A stretch of DNA of 64,000 bases, taken from NCBI RefSeq assembly GCF_027744825.2, contig NW_026527056.1:62001-126000 (forward strand), read 5' to 3'. Within the stretch, counting starts at the first letter, position 1. Each line of letters opens with the position of its first letter. The notes beneath the pieces are model-generated. The model searched no databases and had not been told where the DNA came from. It saw only the letters and a list, made by a program, of their open reading frames with translations. The DNA comes from Synchiropus splendidus. Taxonomy: Eukaryota > Chordata > Actinopteri > Syngnathiformes > Callionymidae. Positions 40,232 to 50,411 of the stretch are shown piece by piece. Made by a program: the position numbers and the translations under genes.

Positions 40232-42111
40232 TCTCAGGCTGAAAAGCGTTTTTACGCATTGTGCCATAACTTTTCAGGGAAGCTTCAGAACATGAAATTT
40301 TAACCTCCCACTATAGCAGAAAGGGTCTTTCTAGTAGGTGCACATCAAATCTAAGCTGTCTGAAGTGTTTTTCGAAAGTTATCAACACTTTTATGTTTGG
40401 CGTTCCGAAACCCACCTTATCTCAGGCTGAAAAGCGTTTTTGTGCATTGTGCCATAACTTTTCAGGGAAGCTTCAGAACATGAAATTTTAACCTCCCACT
40501 ATAGCAGAAAGGGTCTTTCTAGTAGTTGCACATCAAATCTAAACTGTCTGAAGTGTTTTTCCAAAGTTATTAACACTTTTATGTTTGGCGTTCCGAAACC
40601 CACCTTATCTCAGGCTGAAAAGCGTTTTTGTGCATTGTGCCATAACTTTTCAGGGAAGCTTCAGAACATGAAATTTTAACCTCCCACTAAAGCAGAAAGG
40701 GTCTTTCTAGTAGTTGCACATCAAATCTAAACTGTCTGAAGTGTTTTTCCAAAGTTATTAACACTTTTATGTTTGGCGTTCCGAAACCCACCTTATCTCA
40801 GGCTGAAAAGCGTTTTTGTGCATTGTGCCATAACTTTTCAGGGAAGCTTCAGAACATGAAATTTTAACCTCCCACTATAGCAGAAAGGGTCTTTCTAGTA
40901 GTTGCACATCAAATCTAAACTGTCTGAAGTGTTTTTCCAAAGTTATCAACACTTTTATGTTTGGCGTTCCGAAACCCACCTTATCTCAGGCTGAAAAGCG
41001 TTTTTACGCATTGTGCCATAACTTTTCAGGGAAGCTTCAGAACATGAAATTTTAACCTCCCACTATAGCAGAAAGGGTCTTTCTAGTAGGTGCACATCAA
41101 ATCTAAGCTGTCTGAAGTGTTTTTCGAAAGTTATCAACACTTTTATGTTTGGCGTTCCGAAACCCACCTTATCTCAGGCTGAAAAGCGTTTTTGTGCATT
41201 GTGCCATAACTTTTCAGGGAAGCTTCAGAACATGAAATTTTAACCTCCCACTATAGCAGAAAGGGTCTTTCTAGTAGTTGCACATCAAATCTAAGCTGTC
41301 TGAAGTGTTTTTCAAAAGTTATCAACACTTTTATGTTTGGCGTTCCGAAACCCACCTTATCTCAGGCTGAAAAGCGTTTTTGTGCATTGTGCCATAACTT
41401 TTCAGGAAAGCTTCAGAACATGAAATTTTAACCTCCCACTATAGCAGAAAGGGTCTTTCTAGTAGGTGCACATCAAATCTAAGCTCTCTGAAGTGTTTTT
41501 CGAAAGTTATCAACACTTTTATGTTTGGCGTTCCGAAACCCACCTTATCTCAGGCTGAAAAGCGTTTTTGTGCATTGTGACATAACTTTTCAGGGAAGCT
41601 TCAGAACATGAAATTTTAACCTCCCACTATAGCAGAAAGGGTCTTTCTAGTAGTTGCACATCAAATCTAAACTGTCTGAAGTGTTTTTCCAAAGTTATTA
41701 ACACTTTTATGTTTGGCGTTCCGAAACCCACCTTATCTCAGGCTGAAAAGCGTTTTTGTGCATTGTGCCATAACTTTTCAGGGAAGCTTCAGAACATGAA
41801 ATTTTAACCTCCCACTATAGCAGAAAGGGTCTTTCTAGTAGTTGCACATCAAATCTAAACTGTCTGAAGTGTTTTTCCAAAGTTATTAACACTTTTATGT
41901 TTGGCGTTCCGAAACCCACCTTATCTCAGGCTGAAAAGCGTTTTTGTGCATTGTGCCATAACTTTTCAGGGAAGCTTGAGAACATGAAATTTTAACCTCC
42001 CACTATAGCAGAAAGGGTCTTTCTAGTAGTTGCACATCAAATCTAAACTGTCTGAAGTGTTTTTCCAAAGTTATCAACACTTTTATGTTTGGCGTTCCGA
42101 AACCCACCTTA
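40232..42111. repeat. 10-mer higher-order repeat, unit 3 (1,880 bp)
   Basis: Order Q-D-D*-E-Q-C-B-D-D-E. It repeats the private markers of unit 1 at +3,572 bp: CACTAAAG (40685-40692), TGTGACATA (near 41577) and GCTTGAG (41974). Units 1 and 3 therefore share ancestry more recent than their neighbours, so the duplicated block was a pair of units (19 monomers). Confidence 0.92.
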
Positions 42112-44179
42112 TCTCAGGCTGAAAAGCGTTTTTACGCATTGTGCCATAACTTTTCAGGGAAGCTTCAGAACATGAAATTTTAACCTCCCACTATAGCAGA
42201 AAGGGTCTTTCTAGTAGGTGCACATCAAATCTAAGCTGTCTGAAGTGTTTTTCGAAAGTTATCAACACTTTTATGTTTGGCGTTCCGAAACCCACCTTAT
42301 CTCAGGCTGAAAAGCGTTTTTGTGCATTGTGCCATAACTTTTCAGGGAAGCTTCAGAACATGAAATTTTAACCTCCCACTATAGCAGAAAGGGTCTTTCT
42401 AGTAGTTGCACATCAAATCTAAACTGTCTGAAGTGTTTTTCCAAAGTTATTAACACTTTTATGTTTGGCGTTCCGAAACCCACCTTATCTCAGGCTGAAA
42501 AGCGTTTTTGTGCATTGTGCCATAACTTTTCAGGGAAGCTTCAGAACATGAAATTTTAACCTCCCACTAAAGCAGAAAGGGTCTTTCTAGTAGTTGCACA
42601 TCAAATCTAAACTGTCTGAAGTGTTTTTCCAAAGTTATTAACACTTTTATGTTTGGCGTTCCGAAACCCACCTTATCTCAGGCTGAAAAGCGTTTTTGTG
42701 CATTGTGCCATAACTTTTCAGGGAAGCTTCAGAACATGAAATTTTAACCTCCCACTATAGCAGAAAGGGTCTTTCTAGTAGTTGCACATCAAATCTAAAC
42801 TGTCTGAAGTGTTTTTCCAAAGTTATCAACACTTTTATGTTTGGCGTTCCGAAACCCACCTTATCTCAGGCTGAAAAGCGTTTTTACGCATTGTGCCATA
42901 ACTTTTCAGGGAAGCTTCAGAACATGAAATTTTAACCTCCCACTATAGCAGAAAGGGTCTTTCTAGTAGGTGCACATCAAATCTAAGCTGTCTGAAGTGT
43001 TTTTCGAAAGTTATCAACACTTTTATGTTTGGCGTTCCGAAACCCACCTTATCTCAGGCTGAAAAGCGTTTTTGTGCATTGTGCCATAACTTTTCAGGGA
43101 AGCTTCAGAACATGAAATTTTAACCTCCCACTATAGCAGAAAGGGTCTTTCTAGTAGTTGCACATCAAATCTAAGCTGTCTGAAGTGTTTTTCAAAAGTT
43201 ATCAACACTTTTATGTTTGGCGTTCCGAAACCCACCTTATCTCAGGCTGAAAAGCGTTTTTGTGCATTGTGCCATAACTTTTCAGGAAAGCTTCAGAACA
43301 TGAAATTTTAACCTCCCACTATAGCAGAAAGGGTCTTTCTAGTAGGTGCACATCAAATCTAAGCTCTCTGAAGTGTTTTTCGAAAGTTATCAACACTTTT
43401 ATGTTTGGCGTTCCGAAACCCACCTTATCTCAGGCTGAAAAGCGTTTTTGTGCATTGTGCCATAACTTTTCAGGGAAGCTTCAGAACATGAAATTTTAAC
43501 CTCCCACTATAGCAGAAAGGGTCTTTCTAGTAGTTGCACATCAAATCTAAACTGTCTGAAGTGTTTTTCCAAAGTTATTAACACTTTTATGTTTGGCGTT
43601 CCGAAACCCACCTTATCTCAGGCTGAAAAGCGTTTTTGTGCATTGTGCCATAACTTTTCAGGGAAGCTTCAGAACATGAAATTTTAACCTCCCACTATAG
43701 CAGAAAGGGTCTTTCTAGTAGTTGCACATCAAATCTAAACTGTCTGAAGTGTTTTTCCAAAGTTATTAACACTTTTATGTTTGGCGTTCCGAAACCCACC
43801 TTATCTCAGGCTGAAAAGCGTTTTTGTGCATTGTGCCATAACTTTTCAGGGAAGCTTCAGAACATGAAATTTTAACCTCCCACTATAGCAGAAAGGGTCT
43901 TTCTAGTAGTTGCACATCAAATCTAAACTGTCTGAAGTGTTTTTCCAAAGTTATTAACACTTTTATGTTTGGCGTTCCGAAACCCACCTTATCTCAGGCT
44001 GAAAAGCGTTTTTGTGCATTGTGCCATAACTTTTCAGGGAAGCTTCAGAACATGAAATTTTAACCTCCCACTATAGCAGAAAGGGTCTTTCTAGTAGTTG
44101 CACATCAAATCTAAACTGTCTGAAGTGTTTTTCCAAAGTTATCAACACTTTTATGTTTGGCGTTCCGAAACCCACCTTA
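42112..44179. repeat. 10-mer higher-order repeat, unit 4 (11 monomers, 2,068 bp)
   Basis: Order Q-D-D*-E-Q-C-B-D-D-D-E, one D longer than the consensus. The D* marker is at 42565-42572. The first part corresponds to unit 2 at +3,572 bp; the extra D lies past the duplication edge near 43.7 kb. Confidence 0.88.
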
Positions 44180-44367
44180 TCTCAGGCTGAAAAGCGTTTT
44201 TACGCATTGTGCCATAACTTTTCAGGGAAGCTTCAGAACATGAAATTTTAACCTCCCACTATAGCAGAAAGGGTCTTTCTAGTAGTTGCACATCAAATCT
44301 AAGCTGTCTGAAGTGTTTTTCAAAAGTTATCAACACTTTTATGTTTGGCGTTCCGAAACCCACCTTA
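44180..44367. repeat. Fusion monomer, Q left half and C right half
   Basis: AC at 23-24 (type Q) is followed by T at 107, G at 124 and A at 143 (type C). It sits between an E and a B, exactly where Q-C is expected, so a Q-C pair was reduced to one monomer by exchange between monomer positions 24 and 107. Confidence 0.85.
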
Positions 44368-44931
44368 TCTCAGGCTGAAAAGCGTTTTTGTGCATTGTGC
44401 CATAACTTTTCAGGAAAGCTTCAGAACATGAAATTTTAACCTCCCACTATAGCAGAAAGGGTCTTTCTAGTAGGTGCACATCAAATCTAAGCTCTCTGAA
44501 GTGTTTTTCGAAAGTTATCAACACTTTTATGTTTGGCGTTCCGAAACCCACCTTATCTCAGGCTGAAAAGCGTTTTTGTGCATTGTGCCATAACTTTTCA
44601 GGGAAGCTTCAGAACATGAAATTTTAACCTCCCACTATAGCAGAAAGGGTCTTTCTAGTAGTTGCACATCAAATCTAAACTGTCTGAAGTGTTTTTCCAA
44701 AGTTATTAACACTTTTATGTTTGGCGTTCCGAAACCCACCTTATCTCAGGCTGAAAAGCGTTTTTGTGCATTGTGCCATAACTTTTCAGGGAAGCTTCAG
44801 AACATGAAATTTTAACCTCCCACTATAGCAGAAAGGGTCTTTCTAGTAGTTGCACATCAAATCTAAACTGTCTGAAGTGTTTTTCCAAAGTTATTAACAC
44901 TTTTATGTTTGGCGTTCCGAAACCCACCTTA

Positions 44932-45119
44932 TCTCAGGCTGAAAAGCGTTTTTGTGCATTGTGCCATAACTTTTCAGGGAAGCTTCAGAACATGAAATTT
45001 TAACCTCCCACTATAGCAGAAAGGGTCTTTCTAGTAGGTGCACATCAAATCTAAGCTGTCTGAAGTGTTTTTCCAAAGTTATCAACACTTTTATGTTTGG
45101 CGTTCCGAAACCCACCTTA
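44932..45119. repeat. Mosaic monomer, Q-like centre in a D/E frame
   Basis: GT at 23-24 and C at 143 (D/E type) but G at 107 and G at 124 (Q type), flanked by D on both sides. It holds a patch of Q sequence within positions 107-127, compatible with gene conversion or a double exchange. Confidence 0.7.
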
Positions 45120-45465
45120 TCTCAGGCTGAAAAGCGTTTTTGTGCATTGTGCCATAACTTTTCAGGGAAGCTTCAGAACATGAAATTTTAACCTCCCACT
45201 ATAGCAGAAAGGGTCTTTCTAGTAGTTGCACATCAAATCTAAACTGTCTGAAGTGTTTTTCCAAAGTTATTAACACTTTTATGTTTGGCGTTCCGAAACC
45301 CACCTTATCTCAGGCTGAAAAGCGTTTTTGTGCATTGTGCCATAACTTTTCAGGGAAGCTTCAGAACATGAAATTTTAACCTCCCACTATAGCAGAAAGG
45401 GTCTTTCTAGTAGTTGCACATCAAATCTAAACTGTCTGAAGTGTTTTTCCAAAGTTATCAACACT

Positions 45466-45470
45466 TTTAT
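45466..45470. repeat. Target-site duplication, left copy (TTTAT)
   Basis: These five bases precede the LTR and are repeated exactly at 45871-45875. They correspond to monomer positions 158-162, part of the AACACTTTTATG stretch found once in each intact monomer, so they were copied from the satellite at integration. Confidence 0.93.
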
Positions 45471-45474
45471 TGTT

Positions 45475-45486
45475 GGGTTTTAACCC
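45475..45486. repeat. Short inverted repeat GGGTT-TT-AACCC near the LTR edge
   Basis: GGGTT (45475-45479) and AACCC (45482-45486) are reverse complements separated by TT, just inside the LTR end. In the minus orientation this lies at the U5 terminus, where integrase recognises the LTR. A role is speculative. Confidence 0.4.
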
Positions 45487-45514
45487 TTTGATTGCTGGTG
45501 AGAAGAGTATTGAC

Positions 45515-45524
45515 CGCTGCAGCG
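45515..45524. repeat. Palindrome CGCTGCAGCG, partner CGCTGCAG at 45845-45852
   Basis: A 10-bp perfect palindrome near one end of the LTR. Eight of its bases recur as CGCTGCAG at 45845-45852 near the other end. It carries a PstI site (CTGCAG). No function is assigned. Confidence 0.4.
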
Positions 45525-45565
45525 TTCCGGTCAGAGAACTGGAGTCTTCAGATGAGTTCCAAACT

Positions 45566-45571
45566 TTTATT
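45566..45571 (-). terminator. Putative LTR polyadenylation signal (AATAAA)
   Basis: The plus strand reads TTTATT, so AATAAA lies on the minus strand about 300 bp into the LTR and 95 bp before its end in that orientation. This is the usual place for an LTR poly(A) signal, upstream of the end of R. No AATAAA is visible on the plus strand of the LTR. It is the main evidence for a minus orientation; cleavage here is inferred. Confidence 0.55.
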
Positions 45572-45667
45572 TCCCAGATGGGTGCAATGATCAACAGGAA
45601 GTTTCTATAAACAACATAATCACAGTGAGATTAGAACTGTACAAAACGGTAGTGCAGTGCACAAACT

Positions 45668-45673
45668 ACGTCA
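45668..45673 (-). promoter_or_regulatory. CRE half-site-like TGACGT in the LTR
   Basis: TGACGT on the minus strand (ACGTCA on plus), about 200 bp into the LTR in the favoured orientation and 100 bp upstream of the AATAAA. It could be a CREB/ATF-type element of the LTR promoter. A six-base match is weak evidence. Confidence 0.22.
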
Positions 45674-45803
45674 TTCAAATCACACAAACACGCAAATTCT
45701 TCATCAATTTTAACACTTAAACAATCCCAACCACACAGCGGTTTCCATGAACATGCAGAAGAACATGCGGAAAAGTACGTGTAACTGTTATTCTCTGCTG
45801 AAC

Positions 45804-45811
45804 TTACGTAA
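45804..45811. promoter_or_regulatory. TTACGTAA palindrome in the presumed U3 (bZIP-like site)
   Basis: A perfect 8-bp palindrome of the type bound by PAR or C/EBP-like bZIP factors. In the favoured minus orientation it sits about 60 bp into the LTR, within U3, where promoter elements are expected. A related ACGTAA core follows at 45815-45820. Binding is inferred from motif resemblance only. Confidence 0.3.
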
Positions 45812-45870
45812 CTAACGTAATTACTCGGGCAGCCACGGAAACAGCGCTGCAGTGAGAGGAATTCTCAACA

Positions 45871-45875
45871 TTTAT
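45871..45875. repeat. Target-site duplication, right copy (TTTAT)
   Basis: Exact match to 45466-45470. After it the monomer continues normally with GTTTGGCG. Both copies are unmutated, which fits an insertion that is not very old, although five bases give little power to date it. Confidence 0.93.
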
Positions 45876-48800
45876 GTTTGGCGTTCCGAAACCCACCTTA
45901 TCTCAGGCTGAAAAGCGTTTTTGTGCATTGTGCCATAACTTTTCAGGGAAGCTTCAGAACATGAAATTTTAACCTCCCACTATAGCAGAAAGGGTCTTTC
46001 TAGTAGTTGCACATCAAATCTAAACTGTCTGAAGTGTTTTTCCAAAGTTATCAACACTTTTATGTTTGGCGTTCCGAAACCCACCTTATCTCAGGCTGAA
46101 AAGCGTTTTTACGCATTGTGCCATAACTTTTCAGGGAAGCTTCAGAACATGAAATTTTAACCTCCCACTATAGCAGAAAGGGTCTTTCTAGTAGGTGCAC
46201 ATCAAATCTAAGCTGTCTGAAGTGTTTTTCGAAAGTTATCAACACTTTTATGTTTGGCGTTCCGAAACCCACCTTATCTCAGGCTGAAAAGCGTTTTTGT
46301 GCATTGTGCCATAACTTTTCAGGGAAGCTTCAGAACATGAAATTTTAACCTCCCACTATAGCAGAAAGGGTCTTTCTAGTAGTTGCACATCAAATCTAAG
46401 CTGTCTGAAGTGTTTTTCAAAAGTTATCAACACTTTTATGTTTGGCGTTCCGAAACCCACCTTATCTCAGGCTGAAAAGCGTTTTTGTGCATTGTGCCAT
46501 AACTTTTCAGGAAAGCTTCAGAACATGAAATTTTAACCTCCCACTATAGCAGAAAGGGTCTTTCTAGTAGGTGCACATCAAATCTAAGCTCTCTGAAGTG
46601 TTTTTCGAAAGTTATCAACACTTTTATGTTTGGCGTTCCGAAACCCACCTTATCTCAGGCTGAAAAGCGTTTTTGTGCATTGTGCCATAACTTTTCAGGG
46701 AAGCTTCAGAACATGAAATTTTAACCTCCCACTATAGCAGAAAGGGTCTTTCTAGTAGTTGCACATCAAATCTAAACTGTCTGAAGGGTTTTTCCAAAGT
46801 TATTAACACTTTTATGTTTGGCGTTCCGAAACCCACCTTATCTCAGGCTGAAAAGCGTTTTTGTGCATTGTGCCATAACTTTTCAGGGAAGCTTCAGAAC
46901 ATGAAATTTTAACCTCCCACTATAGCAGAAAGGGTCTTTCTAGTAGTTGCACATCAAATCTAAACTGTCTGAAGTGTTTTTCCAAAGTTATTAACACTTT
47001 TATGTTTGGCGTTCCGAAACCCACCTTATCTCAGGCTGAAAAGCGTTTTTGTGCATTGTGCCATAACTTTTCAGGGAAGCTTCAGAACATGAAATTTTAA
47101 CCTCCCACTATAGCAGAAAGGGTCTTTCTAGTAGTTGCACATCAAATCTAAACTGTCTGAAGTGTTTTTCCAAAGTTATCAACACTTTTATGTTTGGCGT
47201 TCCGAAACCCACCTTATCTCAGGCTGAAAAGCGTTTTTACGCATTGTGCCATAACTTTTCAGGGAAGCTTCAGAACATGAAATTTTAACCTCCCACTATA
47301 GCAGAAAGGGTCTTTCTAGTAGGTGCACATCAAATCTAAGCTGTCTGAAGTGTTTTTCGAAAGTTATCAACACTTTTATGTTTGGCGTTCCGAAACCCAC
47401 CTTATCTCAGGCTGAAAAGCGTTTTTGTGCATTGTGCCATAACTTTTCAGGGAAGCTTCAGAACATGAAATTTTAACCTCCCACTATAGCAGAAAGGGTC
47501 TTTCTAGTAGTTGCACATCAAATCTAAACTGTCTGAAGTGTTTTTCCAAAGTTATCAACACTTTTATGTTTGGCGTTCCGAAACCCACCTTATCTCAGGC
47601 TGAAAAGCGTTTTTACGCATTGTGCCATAACTTTTCAGGGAAGCTTCAGAACATGAAATTTTAACCTCCCACTATAGCAGAAAGGGTCTTTCTAGTAGGT
47701 GCACATCAAATCTAAGCTGTCTGAAGTGTTTTTCGAAAGTTATCAACACTTTTATGTTTGGCGTTCCGAAACCCACCTTATCTCAGGCTGAAAAGCGTTT
47801 TTGTGCATTGTGCCATAACTTTTCAGGGAAGCATCAGAACATGAAATTTTAACCTCCCACTATAGCAGAAAGGGTCTTTCTAGTAGTTGCACATCAAATC
47901 TAAGCTGTCTGAAGTGTTTTTCAAAAGTTATCAACACTTTTATGTTTGGCGTTCCGAAACCCACCTTATCTCAGGCTGAAAAGCGTTTTTGTGCATTGTG
48001 CCATAACTTTTCAGGAAAGCTTCAGAACATGAAATTTTAACCTCCCACTATAGCAGAAAGGGTCTTTCTAGTAGGTGCACATCAAATCTAAGCTCTCTGA
48101 AGTGTTTTTCGAAAGTTATCAACACTTTTATGTTTGGCGTTCCGAAACCCACCTTATCTCAGGCTGAAAAGCGTTTTTGTGCATTGTGCCATAACTTTTC
48201 AGGGAAGCTTCAGAACATGAAATTTTAACCTCCCACTATAGCAGAAAGGGTCTTTCTAGTAGTTGCACATCAAATCTAAACTGTCTGAAGTGTTTTTCCA
48301 AAGTTATTAACACTTTTATGTTTGGCGTTCCGAAACCCACCTTATCTCAGGCTGAAAAGCGTTTTTGTGCATTGTGCCATAACTTTTCAGGGAAGCTTCA
48401 GAACATGAAATTTTAACCTCCCACTATAGCAGAAAGGGTCTTTCTAGTAGTTGCACATCAAATCTAAACTGTCTGAAGTGTTTTTCCAAAGTTATCAACA
48501 CTTTTATGTTTGGCGTTCCGAAACCCACCTTATCTCAGGCTGAAAAGCGTTTTTACGCATTGTGCCATAACTTTTCAGGGAAGCTTCAGAACATGAAATT
48601 TTAACCTCCCACTATAGCAGAAAGGGTCTTTCTAGTAGGTGCACATCAAATCTAAGCTGTCTGAAGTGTTTTTCGAAAGTTATCAACACTTTTATGTTTG
48701 GCGTTCCGAAACCCACCTTATCTCAGGCTGAAAAGCGTTTTTGTGCATTGTGCCATAACTTTTCAGGGAAGCTTCAGAACATGAAATTTTAACCTCCCAC

Positions 48801-50411
48801 TATAGCAGAAAGGGTCTTTCTAGTAGTTGCACATCAAATCTAAACTGTCTGAAGTGTTTTTCCAAAGTTATTAACACTTTTATGTTTGGCGTTCCGAAAC
48901 CCACCTTATCTCAGGCTGAAAAGCGTTTTTGTGCATTGTGCCATAACTTTTCAGGGAAGCTTCAGAACATGAAATTTTAACCTCCCACTATAGCAGAAAG
49001 GGTCTTTCTAGTAGTTGCACATCAAATCTAAACTGTCTGAAGTGTTTTTCCAAAGTTATCAACACTTTTATGTTTGGCGTTCCGAAACCCACCTTATCTC
49101 AGGCTGAAAAGCGTTTTTGTGCATTGTGCCATAACTTTTCAGGGAAGCTTCAGAACATGAAATTTTAACCTCCCACTATAGCAGAAAGGGTCTTTCTAGT
49201 AGTTGCACATCAAATCTAAACTGTCTGAAGTGTTTTTCCAAAGTTATCAACACTTTTATGTTTGGCGTTCCGAATCCACCTTATCTCAGGCTGAAAAGCG
49301 TTTTTACGCATTGTGCCATAACTTTTCAGGGAAGCTTCAGAACATGAAATTTTAACCTCCCACTATTGCAGAAAGGGTCTTTCTAGTAGGTGCACATCAA
49401 ATCTAAGCTGTCTGAAGTGTTTTTCGAAAGTTATCAACACTTTTATGTTTGGCGTTCCGAAACCCACCTTATCTCAGGCTGAAAAGCGTTTTTGTGCATT
49501 GTGCCATAACTTTTCAGGGAAGCTTCAGAACATGAAATTTTAACCTCCCACTATAGCAGAAAGGGTCTTTCTAGTAGTTGCACATCAAATCTAAGCTGTC
49601 TGAAGTGTTTTTCAAAAGTTATCAACACTTTTATGTTTGGCGTTCCGAAACCCACCTTATCTCAGGCTGAAAAGCGTTTTTGTGCATTGTGCCATAACTT
49701 TTCAGGAAAGCTTCAGAACATGAAATTTTAACCTCCCACTATAGCAGAAAGGGTCTTTCTAGTAGGTGCACATCAAATCTAAGCTCTCTGAAGTGTTTTT
49801 CGAAAGTTATCAACACTTTTATGTTTGGCGTTCCGAAACCCACCTTATCTCAGGCTGAAAAGCGTTTTTGTGCATTGTGCCATAACTTTTCAGGGAAGCT
49901 TCAGAACATGAAATTTTAACCTCCCACTATAGCAGAAAGGGTCTTTCTAGTAGTTGCACATCAAATCTAAACTGTCTGAAGTGTTTTTCCAAAGTTATTA
50001 ACACTTTTATGTTTGGCGTTCCGAAACCCACCTTATCTCAGGCTGAAAAGCGTTTTTGTGCATTGTGCCATAACTTTTCAGGGAAGCTTCAGAACATGAA
50101 ATTTTAACCTCCCACTATAGCAGAAAGGGTCTTTCTAGTAGTTGCACATCAAATCTAAACTGTCTGAAGTGTTTTTCCAAAGTTATTAACACTTTTATGT
50201 TTGGCGTTCCGAAACCCACCTTATCTCAGGCTGAAAAGCGTTTTAGTGCATTGTGCCATAACTTTTCAGGGAAGCTTCAGAACATGAAATTTTAACCTCC
50301 CACTATAGCAGAAAGGGTCTTTCTAGTAGTTGCACATCAAATCTAAACTGTCTGAAGTGTTTTTCCAAAGTTATCAACACTTTTATGTTTGGCGTTCCGA
50401 AACCCACCTTA
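45876..50411. repeat. Q-C-B-D-D-E array right of the LTR
   Basis: From 46089 the order is Q-C-B-D-D-E, Q-E, Q-C-B-D-E, Q-D-E-E, Q-C-B-D-D-E. The same module is used as on the left, without the D* marker. A one-base deletion at 49271-49277 (CGAATCC for CGAAACCC) is the only length change on this side. GCATCAG near 47831 destroys one HindIII site. Confidence 0.8.
49268..49281. repeat. 1-bp deletion monomer right of the LTR
   Basis: CCGAATCCACC replaces CCGAAACCCACC. The monomer starting at 49097 is 187 bp. Confidence 0.9.

Larger units (their letters stand above)
1..45470. repeat. 188-bp satellite array, segment left of the LTR
   Basis: Continuous head-to-tail tandem repeat of a 188-bp unit. 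Taking TCTCAGG as monomer start, starts fall at 3, 191, 379 and so on; the last start before the insertion is 45308. Copies are nearly identical and differ mainly at a few linked sites (monomer positions 23-24, 48, 107, 124, 127, 143, 152), which define recurring types arranged in higher-order repeats. Nearly every unit carries one HindIII site (AAGCTT, monomer positions 49-54), so a HindIII digest should give a 188-bp ladder. Units with G at 107 also gain GTGCAC, and units with G at 143 gain TTCGAA. No coding, tRNA or rRNA sequence is visible. Such arrays usually mark centromeric or pericentromeric heterochromatin; that location is inferred. The family is not one I recognise. Confidence 0.99.
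45471..45870 (-). mobile_element. Solo LTR of an LTR retrotransposon, 400 bp
   Basis: This is the only sequence in the window unrelated to the satellite. It begins TGTTG and ends CAACA (perfect 5-bp terminal inverted repeat of the TG...CA type) and is flanked by the direct repeat TTTAT. Removing the 400 bp plus one TTTAT restores an uninterrupted monomer. These are the marks of an integrase-made insertion reduced to one LTR by recombination between its two LTRs. There is no gag-pol, primer-binding site or polypurine tract. The minus orientation is favoured: an AATAAA signal lies at 45571-45566 on that strand with about 95 bp left for R-U5, and none is seen on the plus strand. The 5-bp duplication fits Ty3/gypsy, Ty1/copia, BEL/Pao or some endogenous retroviruses; I cannot name the family. 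A short non-autonomous DNA transposon is the less likely alternative. Confidence 0.9.

Noticed and set aside
45606..45611. TATAAA on the plus strand as the LTR promoter
   Set aside because: It would imply a plus orientation, but no plus-strand AATAAA follows it, while the minus strand has a well-placed AATAAA. Treated as chance in AT-rich sequence.
45471..45870. MITE or SINE as the identity of the 400-bp insertion
   Set aside because: Only 5 bp of terminal inverted repeat, TG...CA ends and a 5-bp duplication fit an LTR better than known MITE superfamilies. There is no A-rich tail or Pol III box for a SINE. A MITE is kept only as a minor alternative.
45460..45880. Assembly join between two contigs as the explanation for the non-satellite segment
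   Set aside because: Exact target-site duplication and exact restoration of the 188-bp phase (593 = 188 + 405) would not be expected from a misjoin.
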